Of a DNA stretch of 21,848 nt, positions 6,698 through 13,418 are shown one piece after another (position 1 is the first letter of the stretch; the number at the start of each line of letters is the position of its first letter). The notes under the pieces are model-generated. The model had not been told where the DNA came from. It made no database searches and worked only from the letters and a program-made list of their open reading frames with translations. The position numbers were made by a program, and so were the translations under genes. Source of the stretch: Peptococcaceae bacterium UBA3933 (lineage in GTDB: Bacteria > Bacillota > Peptococcia > Peptococcales > BICA1-8); the NCBI GenBank assembly GCA_002385805.1, contig DGEF01000022.1, forward strand, positions 1-21,848, given 5' to 3'.

Positions 6698-7867
6698 TTG
6701 GGTAAAGTCATTCTTATTGTTTTAGACAGCGTGGGGGTAGGTGCCTTACCTGACGCCGCAGATTACGGTGATGAAGGAGCCAATACATTAAAAAATATTT
6801 CGCAGGTTTTATCAGGACTGCATTTACCTAACCTAGGCAGTATGGGTCTGGGTAATCTTACGGAGATTAAAGGGGTTAAACCGGAAAAGGACACCTTAGG
6901 GGCTTACGGTATAATGGCGGAAAAGTCTAAAGGAAAAGATACAACTACAGGACACTGGGAAATGATGGGGATTTTAACTACTGATCCTTTTCCTACCTTT
7001 CCTGAAGGTTTTCCTCAAGAACTTATTCAGGAGTTTGAAAAACGGATAGGCACTAAAACCCTGGGCAATGAAGTTGCTTCCGGTACAGAAATTATTGAGC
7101 GTTTAGGTCAGGAACACTTAAAAACCGGTTATCCTATTATCTATACTTCTGCCGACAGTGTTTTTCAGATAGCAGCCCATGAGGAAGTAGTTCCTTTGGA
7201 AAGATTATACGAAATGTGTAAGATAGCTCGTAATCTTCTTGTAGGACCTTATAAAGTCGGGAGAGTTATTGCCAGACCTTTTATCGGAAAGCCCGGTAAT
7301 TTTACCAGAACAGCCAACAGACAGGATTATTCCTTAAAACCACCCCAAAAAACATTACTGGATGTTTTAAAGGAAAATAAAAAACAAGTAATTTCCGTAG
7401 GAAAAATTTATGATATATTTGCAGGTTGTGGAATCACTTCTTCTTATCCTACCCGGAGCAATCAGGATGGGATAGACAAGACTATCCAGGCCTTTCAGGA
7501 ACTTCGGGATGGGCTTCTTTTTACAAATCTTGTTGATTTCGATTCAAAATATGGCCATCGCAATAATCCATCAGGTTATGCCCAGGCTTTAGAGGAGTTT
7601 GACGAAAGGTTGCCGGAAATATGGGCTTTACTCGATGAAGATACCATATTGATAATCACAGCGGATCACGGTTGTGACCCTACAACACCCAGTACCGATC
7701 ATAGCAGGGAATATGTTCCCCTTTTGGTGATGGGTGATAAAGTTAAAAAGAGTTATGATTTAAAGGTGCGGGAGAGTTTTGGTGATGTAGGGGCAACTAT
7801 TGCCGAGTTTTTAGGTGTAGATTTTTCCGGCTATGGCGAAAGTTTTTGGCAATTAATAGAAAGGTGA
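6698..7867 (+). CDS. deoB: phosphopentomutase
   Basis: Interconverts ribose 1-phosphate and ribose 5-phosphate (and the deoxy forms), linking nucleoside breakdown to the pentose phosphate pathway. An alkaline-phosphatase-superfamily protein of 389 residues starting at TTG 6698, with AAGGAGG ten bases upstream; the in-frame ATG at 6659 lies inside xerD and would add 13 untypical residues. Visible signatures are VILIVLDSVGVGALPDA at the N-terminus, GKDTTTGHWE around residue 83 (phosphorylated Thr region), VFQIAAHEE, and the metal site TADHGCDP...TDHSREY near residue 325. The next gene, punA, begins nine bases after the stop, supplying its ribose 1-phosphate substrate. Confidence 0.97.
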   Translation: MGKVILIVLDSVGVGALPDAADYGDEGANTLKNISQVLSGLHLPNLGSMGLGNLTEIKGVKPEKDTLGAYGIMAEKSKGKDTTTGHWEMMGILTTDPFPTFPEGFPQELIQEFEKRIGTKTLGNEVASGTEIIERLGQEHLKTGYPIIYTSADSVFQIAAHEEVVPLERLYEMCKIARNLLVGPYKVGRVIARPFIGKPGNFTRTANRQDYSLKPPQKTLLDVLKENKKQVISVGKIYDIFAGCGITSSYPTRSNQDGIDKTIQAFQELRDGLLFTNLVDFDSKYGHRNNPSGYAQALEEFDERLPEIWALLDEDTILIITADHGCDPTTPSTDHSREYVPLLVMGDKVKKSYDLKVRESFGDVGATIAEFLGVDFSGYGESFWQLIER

Positions 7868-7875
7868 GGTTAAGA

Positions 7876-8679
7876 ATGGAAAAAACCATTAACTTTATTC
7901 AGGATAAAATAAAGATAAATCCTCAAGTAGGGCTGATTCTGGGATCAGGACTTGGCGATTTAGCGGAAGAGGTTAGAGAGGCGGTTACCATACCTTATGC
8001 GGAAATCCCCGGTTTTCCTGTTTCCACCGTGCAAGGGCATAAAGGACAACTGGTTATCGGCAATTTACAAGGAGTGCCTGTTTTTACTCTGCAGGGTCGT
8101 TTTCACTATTATGAAGGATATTCAATGGATAAAATCACTTTCCCTGTCAGGGTCATGCAGGGTTTGGGGATATCAACCCTAATTGTCACCAATGCGGCAG
8201 GGGGAATTAACTTAAATTTCACCAGCGGTGCTTTGATGCTGATTAAAGACCATATTAACTTAATGGGTGACAACCCTTTAAGGGGTAAAAATTGGGAGGA
8301 GTTCGGGCCCAGATTTCCTGATATGACTAATGCCTACAGTCCAAGGCTTTTAAAATTAGCTCAAGAAGTAGCTGCAGATTTAAAAATTAAAGTGGAATCA
8401 GGAGTATATGTAGCTCTTCCCGGGCCAAGTTATGAGACACCTGCGGAAATAAGGTTTTTGAGGACTATAGGTGCTGATGCGGTAGGCATGTCTACCGTTC
8501 CGGAGGTAATTGTAGCTAATCACGGTGGCATGGAGGTATTAGGCATTTCCTGTATAACTAATATGGCTGCCGGTGTTACCGGGAAAAAGCTAAGTCATGA
8601 GGAAGTAGTGGAAACAGCCAACAGGGTTAAAGATAATTTTAAAACACTTTTATTAGGAATAATTAAAAAGTTGAGGTAA
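7876..8679 (+). CDS. punA: purine-nucleoside phosphorylase (trimeric type)
   Basis: Phosphorolyses inosine and guanosine (and deoxy forms) to the base and (deoxy)ribose 1-phosphate. With ATG 7876, preceded by AAGGTGAGG at six bases, it has 267 residues, the usual size for the low-molecular-mass trimeric group; an upstream ATG at 7846 falls inside deoB. Family motifs are all present: LILGSGLGDLAEEV (phosphate loop), GHKGQLVIG, QGRFHYYEGY, VTNAAGGIN, LPGPSYETPAEIR, GMSTVPEV and CITNMAAG. The Asn in the last motif is the purine-binding residue that favours 6-oxopurines. It sits between deoB and a pyrimidine phosphorylase in one transcription unit. Confidence 0.96.
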   Translation: MEKTINFIQDKIKINPQVGLILGSGLGDLAEEVREAVTIPYAEIPGFPVSTVQGHKGQLVIGNLQGVPVFTLQGRFHYYEGYSMDKITFPVRVMQGLGISTLIVTNAAGGINLNFTSGALMLIKDHINLMGDNPLRGKNWEEFGPRFPDMTNAYSPRLLKLAQEVAADLKIKVESGVYVALPGPSYETPAEIRFLRTIGADAVGMSTVPEVIVANHGGMEVLGISCITNMAAGVTGKKLSHEEVVETANRVKDNFKTLLLGIIKKLR

Positions 8680-8683
8680 AAAA

Positions 8684-9988
8684 ATGCGGGTCATTGATCT
8701 TATTACCAAAACTAGGGACGGCAAAAGGTTAAGTGCCGGAGAAATTGAATATTTAATTCAGGGTTATGTACATGGAAAGATTCCTGACTATCAGATGGCG
8801 GCTTGGACCATGGCTGTTTATTTAAAAGGGCTGAGTGAAGAAGAAACTATAGCCTTAACTAAAACCATGCTTCATTCCGGGGACACTATGGATTTAACCC
8901 GGATTCAAGGTGTTAAGCTGGATAAGCATAGTACTGGCGGAGTAGGAGATACTACAACTCTTATTTTAGGTCCTATTGTAGCCGCTTGCGGTATTCCCGT
9001 AACGAAAATGTCGGGAAGAGGTTTGGGGCATACAGGAGGTACTATTGATAAATTAGAGTCGATTCCCGGCTTTAATGTGGAACTTACAAAAGAAGAGTTT
9101 ATTGAACAAGTAAACAGGATAAAAATTGCTGTAGCCGGGCATACAGGAAATTTGGTACCTGCTGATAAGAAGTTGTATGCTTTGCGAGACGTAACGGCAA
9201 CTGTAGAAAGCATTCCCTTGATTGCCAGCAGTGTCATGAGTAAAAAGTTAGCCTCCGGTGCCGACAGGATTCTTTTAGATGTGAAAGTAGGCAGCGGTGC
9301 TTTTCTTAAAGACCTTGACCAAGCTAAATATTTAGCTCAATTAATGGTTGCCATTGGCAATAGTTTTAACAAAAAAACCATCGCCGTAATATCTAATATG
9401 GATCAGCCTTTAGGGGAAGCTGTAGGCAATTCTTTAGAAGTTCTGGAAGCCATTGAGGTCTTAAAAGGAAAGGGACCGGAAGATTTAAAGGAGCTCTGTT
9501 TAGTGTTAGCCGGCTATATGTTTGTTTTAGGTGAGAAGGTACAAACTTTTCAGGAAGGGCAAATTTTAGCCGAAGAAATTATTTCTTCCGGGAAAGGATT
9601 GGCTAAATTTAAAGAATTAGTTGAGGCCCAAGGTGGAGATGTAGCAGTAATTGATAATTACGACTTACTTCCAAAGGGTTCGGAAAATTTACAGGTATGC
9701 TCACCGGAAGCAGGATACATAGCTAAAATTAACGCTGAATTAATCGGAAAAGCCTCTATGATTTTAGGGGCAGGAAGAGAAAAGAAAGAAGATAAAATCA
9801 ATTTAGGGGTAGGCGTAAGAGTCTTAAGAAAAATTGGGGACAAAGTAGCTAAAAATGAGGTTCTGGCAGAAATAATTCATGATAATCCCCAAAAAGCGGA
9901 AGAAGCCCGCAGGCTAATTTTAGATTCCTATCAATTTAGTCCAATTCCGGTGTCTAAACCTAAACTTATTTTAGATGTCATCCTTTAG
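8684..9988 (+). CDS. pdp: pyrimidine-nucleoside phosphorylase
   Basis: Cleaves uridine, deoxyuridine and thymidine with phosphate to the base and (deoxy)ribose 1-phosphate, which deoB converts onward. The 434-aa length fits the Gram-positive Pdp group. Motifs: KTRDGKRLS at the start, KLDKHSTGGVGDTTTL (residues about 78-93, phosphate binding), KMSGRGLGHTGGTIDKLES (109-127), AGHTGNLVPADKKLYALRD (147-165) and the C-terminal PYNP domain from about 345. Separation of thymidine phosphorylase from Pdp by sequence alone is uncertain, so the symbol could also be deoA. Start ATG 8684 follows punA by four bases. B. subtilis has no pyrimidine phosphorylase between punA and dacF as I recall, so this is an extra member of the operon. 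Confidence 0.93.
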   Translation: MRVIDLITKTRDGKRLSAGEIEYLIQGYVHGKIPDYQMAAWTMAVYLKGLSEEETIALTKTMLHSGDTMDLTRIQGVKLDKHSTGGVGDTTTLILGPIVAACGIPVTKMSGRGLGHTGGTIDKLESIPGFNVELTKEEFIEQVNRIKIAVAGHTGNLVPADKKLYALRDVTATVESIPLIASSVMSKKLASGADRILLDVKVGSGAFLKDLDQAKYLAQLMVAIGNSFNKKTIAVISNMDQPLGEAVGNSLEVLEAIEVLKGKGPEDLKELCLVLAGYMFVLGEKVQTFQEGQILAEEIISSGKGLAKFKELVEAQGGDVAVIDNYDLLPKGSENLQVCSPEAGYIAKINAELIGKASMILGAGREKKEDKINLGVGVRVLRKIGDKVAKNEVLAEIIHDNPQKAEEARRLILDSYQFSPIPVSKPKLILDVIL

Positions 9989-10000
9989 TAGCTTAATAGT

Positions 10001-10023
10001 GAGCGAGTGGGCGAGAGAGCGAG
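10001..10023. repeat. GAGCGAG-type word repeat
   Basis: Imperfect copies of a (G)AGCGAG / GGCGAGA word follow each other just after the pyrimidine phosphorylase stop. They form no hairpin and encode nothing. First of three different word repeats in the gene-free stretch 9989-10258. Confidence 0.45.
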
Positions 10024-10032
10024 ATTTTAGAA

Positions 10033-10062
10033 TCACGGATAAACACGGATGAACACTGATAA
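10033..10062. repeat. three-unit decamer repeat, (A/T)CAC(G/T)GAT(A/G)A
   Basis: Three consecutive ten-base units, TCACGGATAA, ACACGGATGA and ACACTGATAA, differ at only a few positions. Similar ACACGGATGA-type strings occur in intergenic regions of unrelated bacterial genomes as far as I remember. The origin is unknown. Confidence 0.65.
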
Positions 10063-10140
10063 ATTGCCTTACGGTGAAAATAAATTAAACTTTTATGAAT
10101 GGGCATCTGCTTTGGGGCCCTCCTTTAGGGTTGCATCATT

Positions 10141-10219
10141 TAAGAGGCAAGAGGCAAAAAGCAGGAGACGAAATGCATGAAATAAATCCTGTTTCTTGCC
10201 TCTTATTTCCTGCATTCTG
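10141..10219. repeat. nested inverted repeats with AAGAGGC direct words
   Basis: TAAGAGGCAAGA (10141-10152) has a perfect inverted copy at 10194-10205. The word AAGAGGC is itself repeated directly at 10142-10148 and, with one base different in register, from 10149. A second pair, GAAATGCATGAAAT (10170-10183) and ATTTCCTGCATTCT (10206-10219), is nearly inverted. The transcript could fold in two mutually exclusive ways just upstream of a terminator. Confidence 0.55.
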
Positions 10220-10223
10220 AAAT

Positions 10224-10260
10224 GTCACAAGGTTCCCCTGGGGAACTGTGACTTTTTTTT
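10224..10260 (+). terminator. intrinsic terminator at the end of the nucleoside-salvage transcript
   Basis: GTCACA and GTTCCCC (10224-10238, two-base bulge) pair with GGGGAAC and TGTGAC (10240-10252), followed by eight T residues. It lies about 240 bases past the pyrimidine phosphorylase stop, so the operon mRNA would have a long 3' tail, or a separate small RNA ends here. Confidence 0.8.
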
Positions 10261-10381
10261 ATTTTATCTGCAAATTATCCAGGTAAATCTTATACAGTGG
10301 GATAATCACACGGGTAATAAGGACATAGGAACCGGTTCCCAGTAATAAGAACAAGATTAAAATAGCAATAATTTTATCCAA
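10259..10381 (-). CDS. 40-aa single-pass membrane microprotein
   Basis: A short open frame encodes 40 residues starting MDKIIAILILFLLLGTGSYV and closing with YKIYLDNLQIK. One hydrophobic helix covers residues 4-29, broken only by a GTGS turn and one Arg, and there is a basic/amphipathic C-terminal end. The start is TTG (10381-10379), with AGGGGGTGA at ideal spacing. The stop overlaps the T-run of the plus-strand terminator. It lies divergent to dacF, 98 bases away. I recognise no family. The strong RBS and clean membrane-peptide composition argue that it is real, but at this length chance cannot be excluded. It might be a sporulation-membrane peptide, which is inference from position only. 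Confidence 0.55.
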   Translation of the reverse strand: MDKIIAILILFLLLGTGSYVLITRVIIPLYKIYLDNLQIK

Positions 10382-10422
10382 TCGATCACCCCCTACAAAT
10401 ATTATTTGAAATTTAAGTTAAG

Positions 10423-10451
10423 GCATACCTTATCTCCTTTTGGTAATAATA
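10423..10451 (+). promoter_or_regulatory. forespore promoter of dacF (SigF, probably also SigG)
   Basis: GCATA (10423-10427), 17 bases, AATAATA (10445-10451). The bases just before the -10 are GG, giving GGTAATAAT (10442-10450), a full match to the SigF -10 GGNRANAMT. The spacing from GCATA to AATAATA fits the SigG class. dacF is SigF-dependent in B. subtilis. Confidence 0.65.
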
Positions 10452-10479
10452 ATTGTAAAGTTTATAAGGGGGTTAAGAT

Positions 10480-11634
10480 ATGAATAAAAAAATATTTGCT
10501 TCATTATTGCTTACTATTTTTCTTATATCCTTGATACCTTCTTTAGCTATTAGTGCTGAATTAGATTTAGAATCTAAATCCGCTGTTTTAATCGAAGCTA
10601 CTACCGGTCAGGTTATATATGAAAAAAATGCTCATGAAAAAAGACCGCCGGCCAGTGTTACTAAACTGATGACTCTTCTAGTAGCTATTGAAGCTATTAA
10701 GGAAGGTCGTGGAAATTATGAAGATGTGGTGGTGGCCAGCGAAAATGCCTGGCGCATGGGAGGCTCCCAAATCTGGCTAGAGCCCGGTGAAGAAATGACG
10801 TTAAAAGAATTATTAATAGCTATTGCCGTCGGTTCAGCTAATGATGCTTGTGTAGCGGTAGCCGAACACTTGTATGGAACTCATGAAGCCTTTGTAGAAA
10901 AAATGAACGAAAAGGCAAAAGAGTTAGGATTGAAAAATACTAATTTTGTCAATGCTTATGGACTTCCGGCGGAAAATCACTACACCAGTGCTTATGATAC
11001 AGCTATAATAGGTCGTGAAGCTTTAAAACATAAAGAGATTTTACAACTTACTTCTATTAAACATTATCGTTTGCGGGAAGATACCAGTAAATACACTCAA
11101 TTAGACAATACTAATAAACTTTTATGGTGGTATAAAGGAGTAGATGGTTTTAAAACAGGGTGGACTGGAGAAGATTCAGGATTTTGTCTGGCTTCCACTG
11201 CTGAAAGAGATGGGTTACGTCTGATTGCAGTTGTCCTAGGAGCACCTCAAAGGAATGGAAACTTTAGAGACAGTATGATTTTATTTAATCATGGTTTTGC
11301 CACAATTATGTTTAAAGAATTTTTGAAAGAAGGGCAAGAGGTAGGTCAAGTTAAAGTTGGCAAAGGAGAAAAAGATTTTGTTACAGCCGTAACCGCCGAA
11401 CGGATAGGAGTAGTTTTACCCAAGGGTAAAGATGAAGGAGTTACCAGTAAGGTAGAACTTTTACCTATGGTGACGGCTCCTGTTAAAGAAGGACAAGTGA
11501 TAGGCAAAGTAACCGTTTATAAAGAAAATGAGCCCTTAAAGGAATTTGATCTTTTAGCCAAGGAGAGTGTAGAACGGGGCAGTATCTGGCGGCAGTTTAA
11601 AAAGCTGTTTACGGATCTTGTGGATTTTGATTAA
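10480..11634 (+). CDS. dacF: D-alanyl-D-alanine carboxypeptidase, sporulation-type PBP5 homologue
   Basis: Removes the terminal D-Ala from peptidoglycan stem peptides and so limits cross-linking, here probably in forming the spore cortex and germ-cell wall. The 384-aa protein has a signal peptide (basic NKK, hydrophobic residues 5-24, cleavage likely after Ala27 or close by). The penicilloyl-serine-transferase motifs are S59-V-T-K62, SAN (in VGSANDA, about residue 124) and KTG (in GFKTGWTG, about residue 226). A C-terminal beta domain follows from about 285, and the last 20 residues (SIWRQFKKLFTDL) look like the amphipathic membrane anchor of DacA/DacF proteins. Start ATG 10480 follows AGGGGG. 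Unlike the B. subtilis arrangement, a strong terminator separates it from spoIIAA. Confidence 0.94.
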   Translation: MNKKIFASLLLTIFLISLIPSLAISAELDLESKSAVLIEATTGQVIYEKNAHEKRPPASVTKLMTLLVAIEAIKEGRGNYEDVVVASENAWRMGGSQIWLEPGEEMTLKELLIAIAVGSANDACVAVAEHLYGTHEAFVEKMNEKAKELGLKNTNFVNAYGLPAENHYTSAYDTAIIGREALKHKEILQLTSIKHYRLREDTSKYTQLDNTNKLLWWYKGVDGFKTGWTGEDSGFCLASTAERDGLRLIAVVLGAPQRNGNFRDSMILFNHGFATIMFKEFLKEGQEVGQVKVGKGEKDFVTAVTAERIGVVLPKGKDEGVTSKVELLPMVTAPVKEGQVIGKVTVYKENEPLKEFDLLAKESVERGSIWRQFKKLFTDLVDFD

Positions 11635-11666
11635 AAGCAGTCAGCTTGCGCTGGCTGCTTTTTTTT
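11633..11666 (+). terminator. intrinsic terminator after dacF
   Basis: A 13-bp stem (AAAAGCAGTCAGC with GCTGGCTGCTTTT, one G-T pair) around a TTGC loop, ending in eight T residues. It begins within the dacF stop codon. Confidence 0.92.
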
Positions 11667-11690
11667 CGACAATCTTTTTTCCAGAATTTA

Positions 11691-11719
11691 GCAGGAACTT
11701 TTAGTTATTTGTAGAATTA
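11691..11719 (+). promoter_or_regulatory. SigH promoter of the spoIIA operon
   Basis: GCAGGAACT (11691-11699), an 11-base spacer, and GTAGAATTA (11711-11719) match the SigH consensus RNAGGAWWW and RNNGAATWW at nearly every defined position. spoIIA is SigH-driven in B. subtilis (with Spo0A). I did not find a clear 0A box (TTGTCGAA) in the short space downstream of the dacF terminator. Confidence 0.8.
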
Positions 11720-11751
11720 AATAGCCAGTAAAGAGAGGGGAAGGTGAAAAT

Positions 11752-12096
11752 GTGGTTACTGTAAAAATAAAAAATGATAATTTGATTATTAAAGTGTTTG
11801 GAGAATTAGATTTAGTTGTGGCTAAAGAGTTTCGGGAAACTGTAGACAAGATATTAATGGACAAGCCAGTAAAAAATTTGATTTTAGATTTATCTCAAGT
11901 TAGTTTCATTGACAGTTCTGGGTTAGGTGCCTTGTTAGGTAGGTATAAACTTGTGCAACAAAAGGGAGGCAAAATGTCTATTTTTGGAGCCAATCCTCAG
12001 GTGTTTAGAATTTTAGATCTATCAGGTGTGAGAAAAATAATCCCTGTTTTCCAAACAGAAGATCTAGAATTAGAAAAAAGGAGGGCTAATCAGTGA
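11752..12096 (+). CDS. spoIIAA: anti-sigma F factor antagonist
   Basis: A 114-aa STAS-domain protein that, when unphosphorylated, binds SpoIIAB and frees SigF in the forespore. The phosphorylation motif SFIDSSGLGALLG lies at residues 51-63, with Ser56 the likely target of SpoIIAB kinase and SpoIIE phosphatase. The start is GTG 11752, with GGGGAAGGTGA upstream; the ATG at 11750 is out of frame and stops after four codons. The stop overlaps the spoIIAB start (GTGA), the usual coupling that keeps the two proteins in balance. Confidence 0.97.
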   Translation: MVTVKIKNDNLIIKVFGELDLVVAKEFRETVDKILMDKPVKNLILDLSQVSFIDSSGLGALLGRYKLVQQKGGKMSIFGANPQVFRILDLSGVRKIIPVFQTEDLELEKRRANQ

Positions 12097-12548
12097 CTAA
12101 AATCGAGGATAATTGTATCAGGTTAGAGTTTAAAAGTTTGCCGGAGAACGTGGCCCTGGCTCGCGTAGTGATTGCAAGTCTGGTCTCCCAAGTTGATACA
12201 ACTCTTAATGATTTAGAAGAAATTAAGGTTGCCGTATCCGAGGCCGTATCCAATGCCATTGTTCATGGTTATCAGAATAATACTACAGAAACGGTGATTG
12301 TAGAAGGGGAAATTAAGCAGGGAATCTTAAAGGTTTCCATTGAGGATACAGGAATTGGCATAGAAAATATAGAAGAAGCCATGACCCCTGCTTTTTCTAC
12401 TTCTCCTGACCGGATGGGACTGGGTTTTGTTTTTATGAAATCTTTTATGGACGAAGTGGAAGTTTTCTCAGAGCCAGGGAAAGGGACAAAAGTCGTCCTT
12501 ACCAAAAAATTAATAAATAGCGGGTCTTGTGCCCTGGCGGCTAATTAG
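12093..12548 (+). CDS. spoIIAB: anti-sigma F factor, serine kinase
   Basis: A GHKL-type ATP-binding protein (151 aa) that sequesters SigF and phosphorylates SpoIIAA. The N box is EAVSNAIVHGY (about residues 49-59), the G1 box DTGIGI (about 87-92) and the G2 box MGLGFVFMKSFMD (about 108-120). Start GTG 12093 overlaps the spoIIAA stop by four bases. The C-terminal tail after KKL (residues about 140-151, INSGSCALAAN) is a little longer than in Bacillus. sigF begins four bases after the stop, with a weak RBS, so its translation probably depends on ribosomes ending here. Confidence 0.97.
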   Translation: MTKIEDNCIRLEFKSLPENVALARVVIASLVSQVDTTLNDLEEIKVAVSEAVSNAIVHGYQNNTTETVIVEGEIKQGILKVSIEDTGIGIENIEEAMTPAFSTSPDRMGLGFVFMKSFMDEVEVFSEPGKGTKVVLTKKLINSGSCALAAN

Positions 12549-12552
12549 TATC

Positions 12553-13326
12553 ATGAATGTGCGGCTGTCAGAAATGAATTTACCCAGGTTTCCCTTGCTA
12601 TCGGATCAGGAGATGCAAACTCTTTTAAAAAAAGCTCAAGCCGGTGATGCTGAAGCCCGTGAAAGGCTTATTAATTGTAATCTGCGCCTGGTTTTTAATT
12701 TGGTACAGCGTTTTTCTAACCGGGGCTACGAGATTGAAGACTTATTTCAAATAGGTACTATTGGCTTAATTAAGGCTATTGATAAATTTGATCCCAGTTA
12801 TAATGTTAAGTTTTCTACCTATGCAGTTCCTATGATTGTAGGGGAAATCCGGCGCTTTCTCCGTGATGACAACCCGGTTAAAGTAAGCAGGTCTTTAAAG
12901 GAAACTGCCTATAAAGTGAATAAATACCGGGAAATACTTCAAAAGGAGTTAGGACGTGAACCAAAGATTAGTGAAATAGCGGAGGTTTTAGACTTAGACG
13001 TAGAAGATATAGTTACTGCTTTAGAATCTGTGCAGACACCTACCTCTATTCATGAGACATTATATCAAGATGATGGTGATCCTATTTATGTCTTAGACCA
13101 ATTAACAAAAGATACAGAGGAAGAACCGCCTTGGTTTGATAAACTGGCTTTAAAAGAGGTTTTAGCCAAACTTCCCCTTAAAGAAAGGGAGGTTTTAATA
13201 TTAAGGTTTTTCCAGGATAAAACTCAATCAGAAGTAGCAGAAGTTGTAGGGTTATCTCAAGTCCAGGTTTCCAGGATTGAAAGACAGGCTCTGAAAAGGA
13301 TAAAAAAGCTTTTGGAAGACAAATGA
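12553..13326 (+). CDS. sigF: RNA polymerase sporulation sigma factor SigF
   Basis: The first forespore-specific sigma factor (257 aa), held inactive by SpoIIAB until septation. Region 2 is DLFQIGTIGLIKAIDKFD and KFSTYAVPMIVGEIRRFLRDD (about residues 64-110), region 3 follows KVSRSLKETAYK, and the region 4.2 helix-turn-helix is SEVAEVVGLSQVQVSR (about 229-244). The ATG at 12553 is preferred to GTG 12529 because it gives the Bacillus-like N-terminus (MNV for MDV) at the right distance from LSDQEM and leaves a four-base gap after spoIIAB. No strong RBS is visible, consistent with coupling. A terminator follows. Confidence 0.96.
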   Translation: MNVRLSEMNLPRFPLLSDQEMQTLLKKAQAGDAEARERLINCNLRLVFNLVQRFSNRGYEIEDLFQIGTIGLIKAIDKFDPSYNVKFSTYAVPMIVGEIRRFLRDDNPVKVSRSLKETAYKVNKYREILQKELGREPKISEIAEVLDLDVEDIVTALESVQTPTSIHETLYQDDGDPIYVLDQLTKDTEEEPPWFDKLALKEVLAKLPLKEREVLILRFFQDKTQSEVAEVVGLSQVQVSRIERQALKRIKKLLEDK

Positions 13327-13338
13327 AATGTAAAGGAC

Positions 13339-13369
13339 AAAGTCACCTGAGAAGGTGGCTTTCTTTTTT
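13339..13369 (+). terminator. intrinsic terminator after sigF
   Basis: A ten-base stem (AAAGTCACCT with AGGTGGCTTT, one G-T pair) around a GAGA tetraloop, followed by a T-rich tail. It separates the SigH-driven spoIIA operon from spoVA. Confidence 0.88.
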
Positions 13370-13370
13370 C

Positions 13371-13400
13371 GCATATTTCTTAGTTTAGCTGAAAATAATA
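13371..13400 (+). promoter_or_regulatory. SigG-type promoter of the spoVA operon
   Basis: GCATA (13371-13375), 18 bases, AATAATA (13394-13400): the same two boxes as before dacF, but without the GG that SigF prefers before the -10. This is what is expected for a SigG-only promoter, and spoVA is SigG-dependent in B. subtilis. It abuts the terminator tail. Confidence 0.55.
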
Positions 13401-13418
13401 CCTAAAGAGGTGATTGTG

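Noticed and set aside
8905..9237. 110-aa minus-strand open frame inside the pyrimidine phosphorylase gene
   Set aside because: It is the reverse shadow of a well-conserved gene, with no RBS or recognisable motif. The same applies to 3749-4150, 4492-4743, 12272-12505, 15462-15662 and 18655-18846 on the minus strand and 7997-8182 on the plus strand.
10033..10205. Repeats at 10.0-10.2 kb as a CRISPR array
   Set aside because: Units are 7-12 bases, there are no regular unique spacers, and no cas genes are in the window.
11680..11751. Spo0A box before spoIIAA
   Set aside because: No TTGTCGAA-like sequence was seen between the dacF terminator and the SigH boxes, apart from very weak partial matches.
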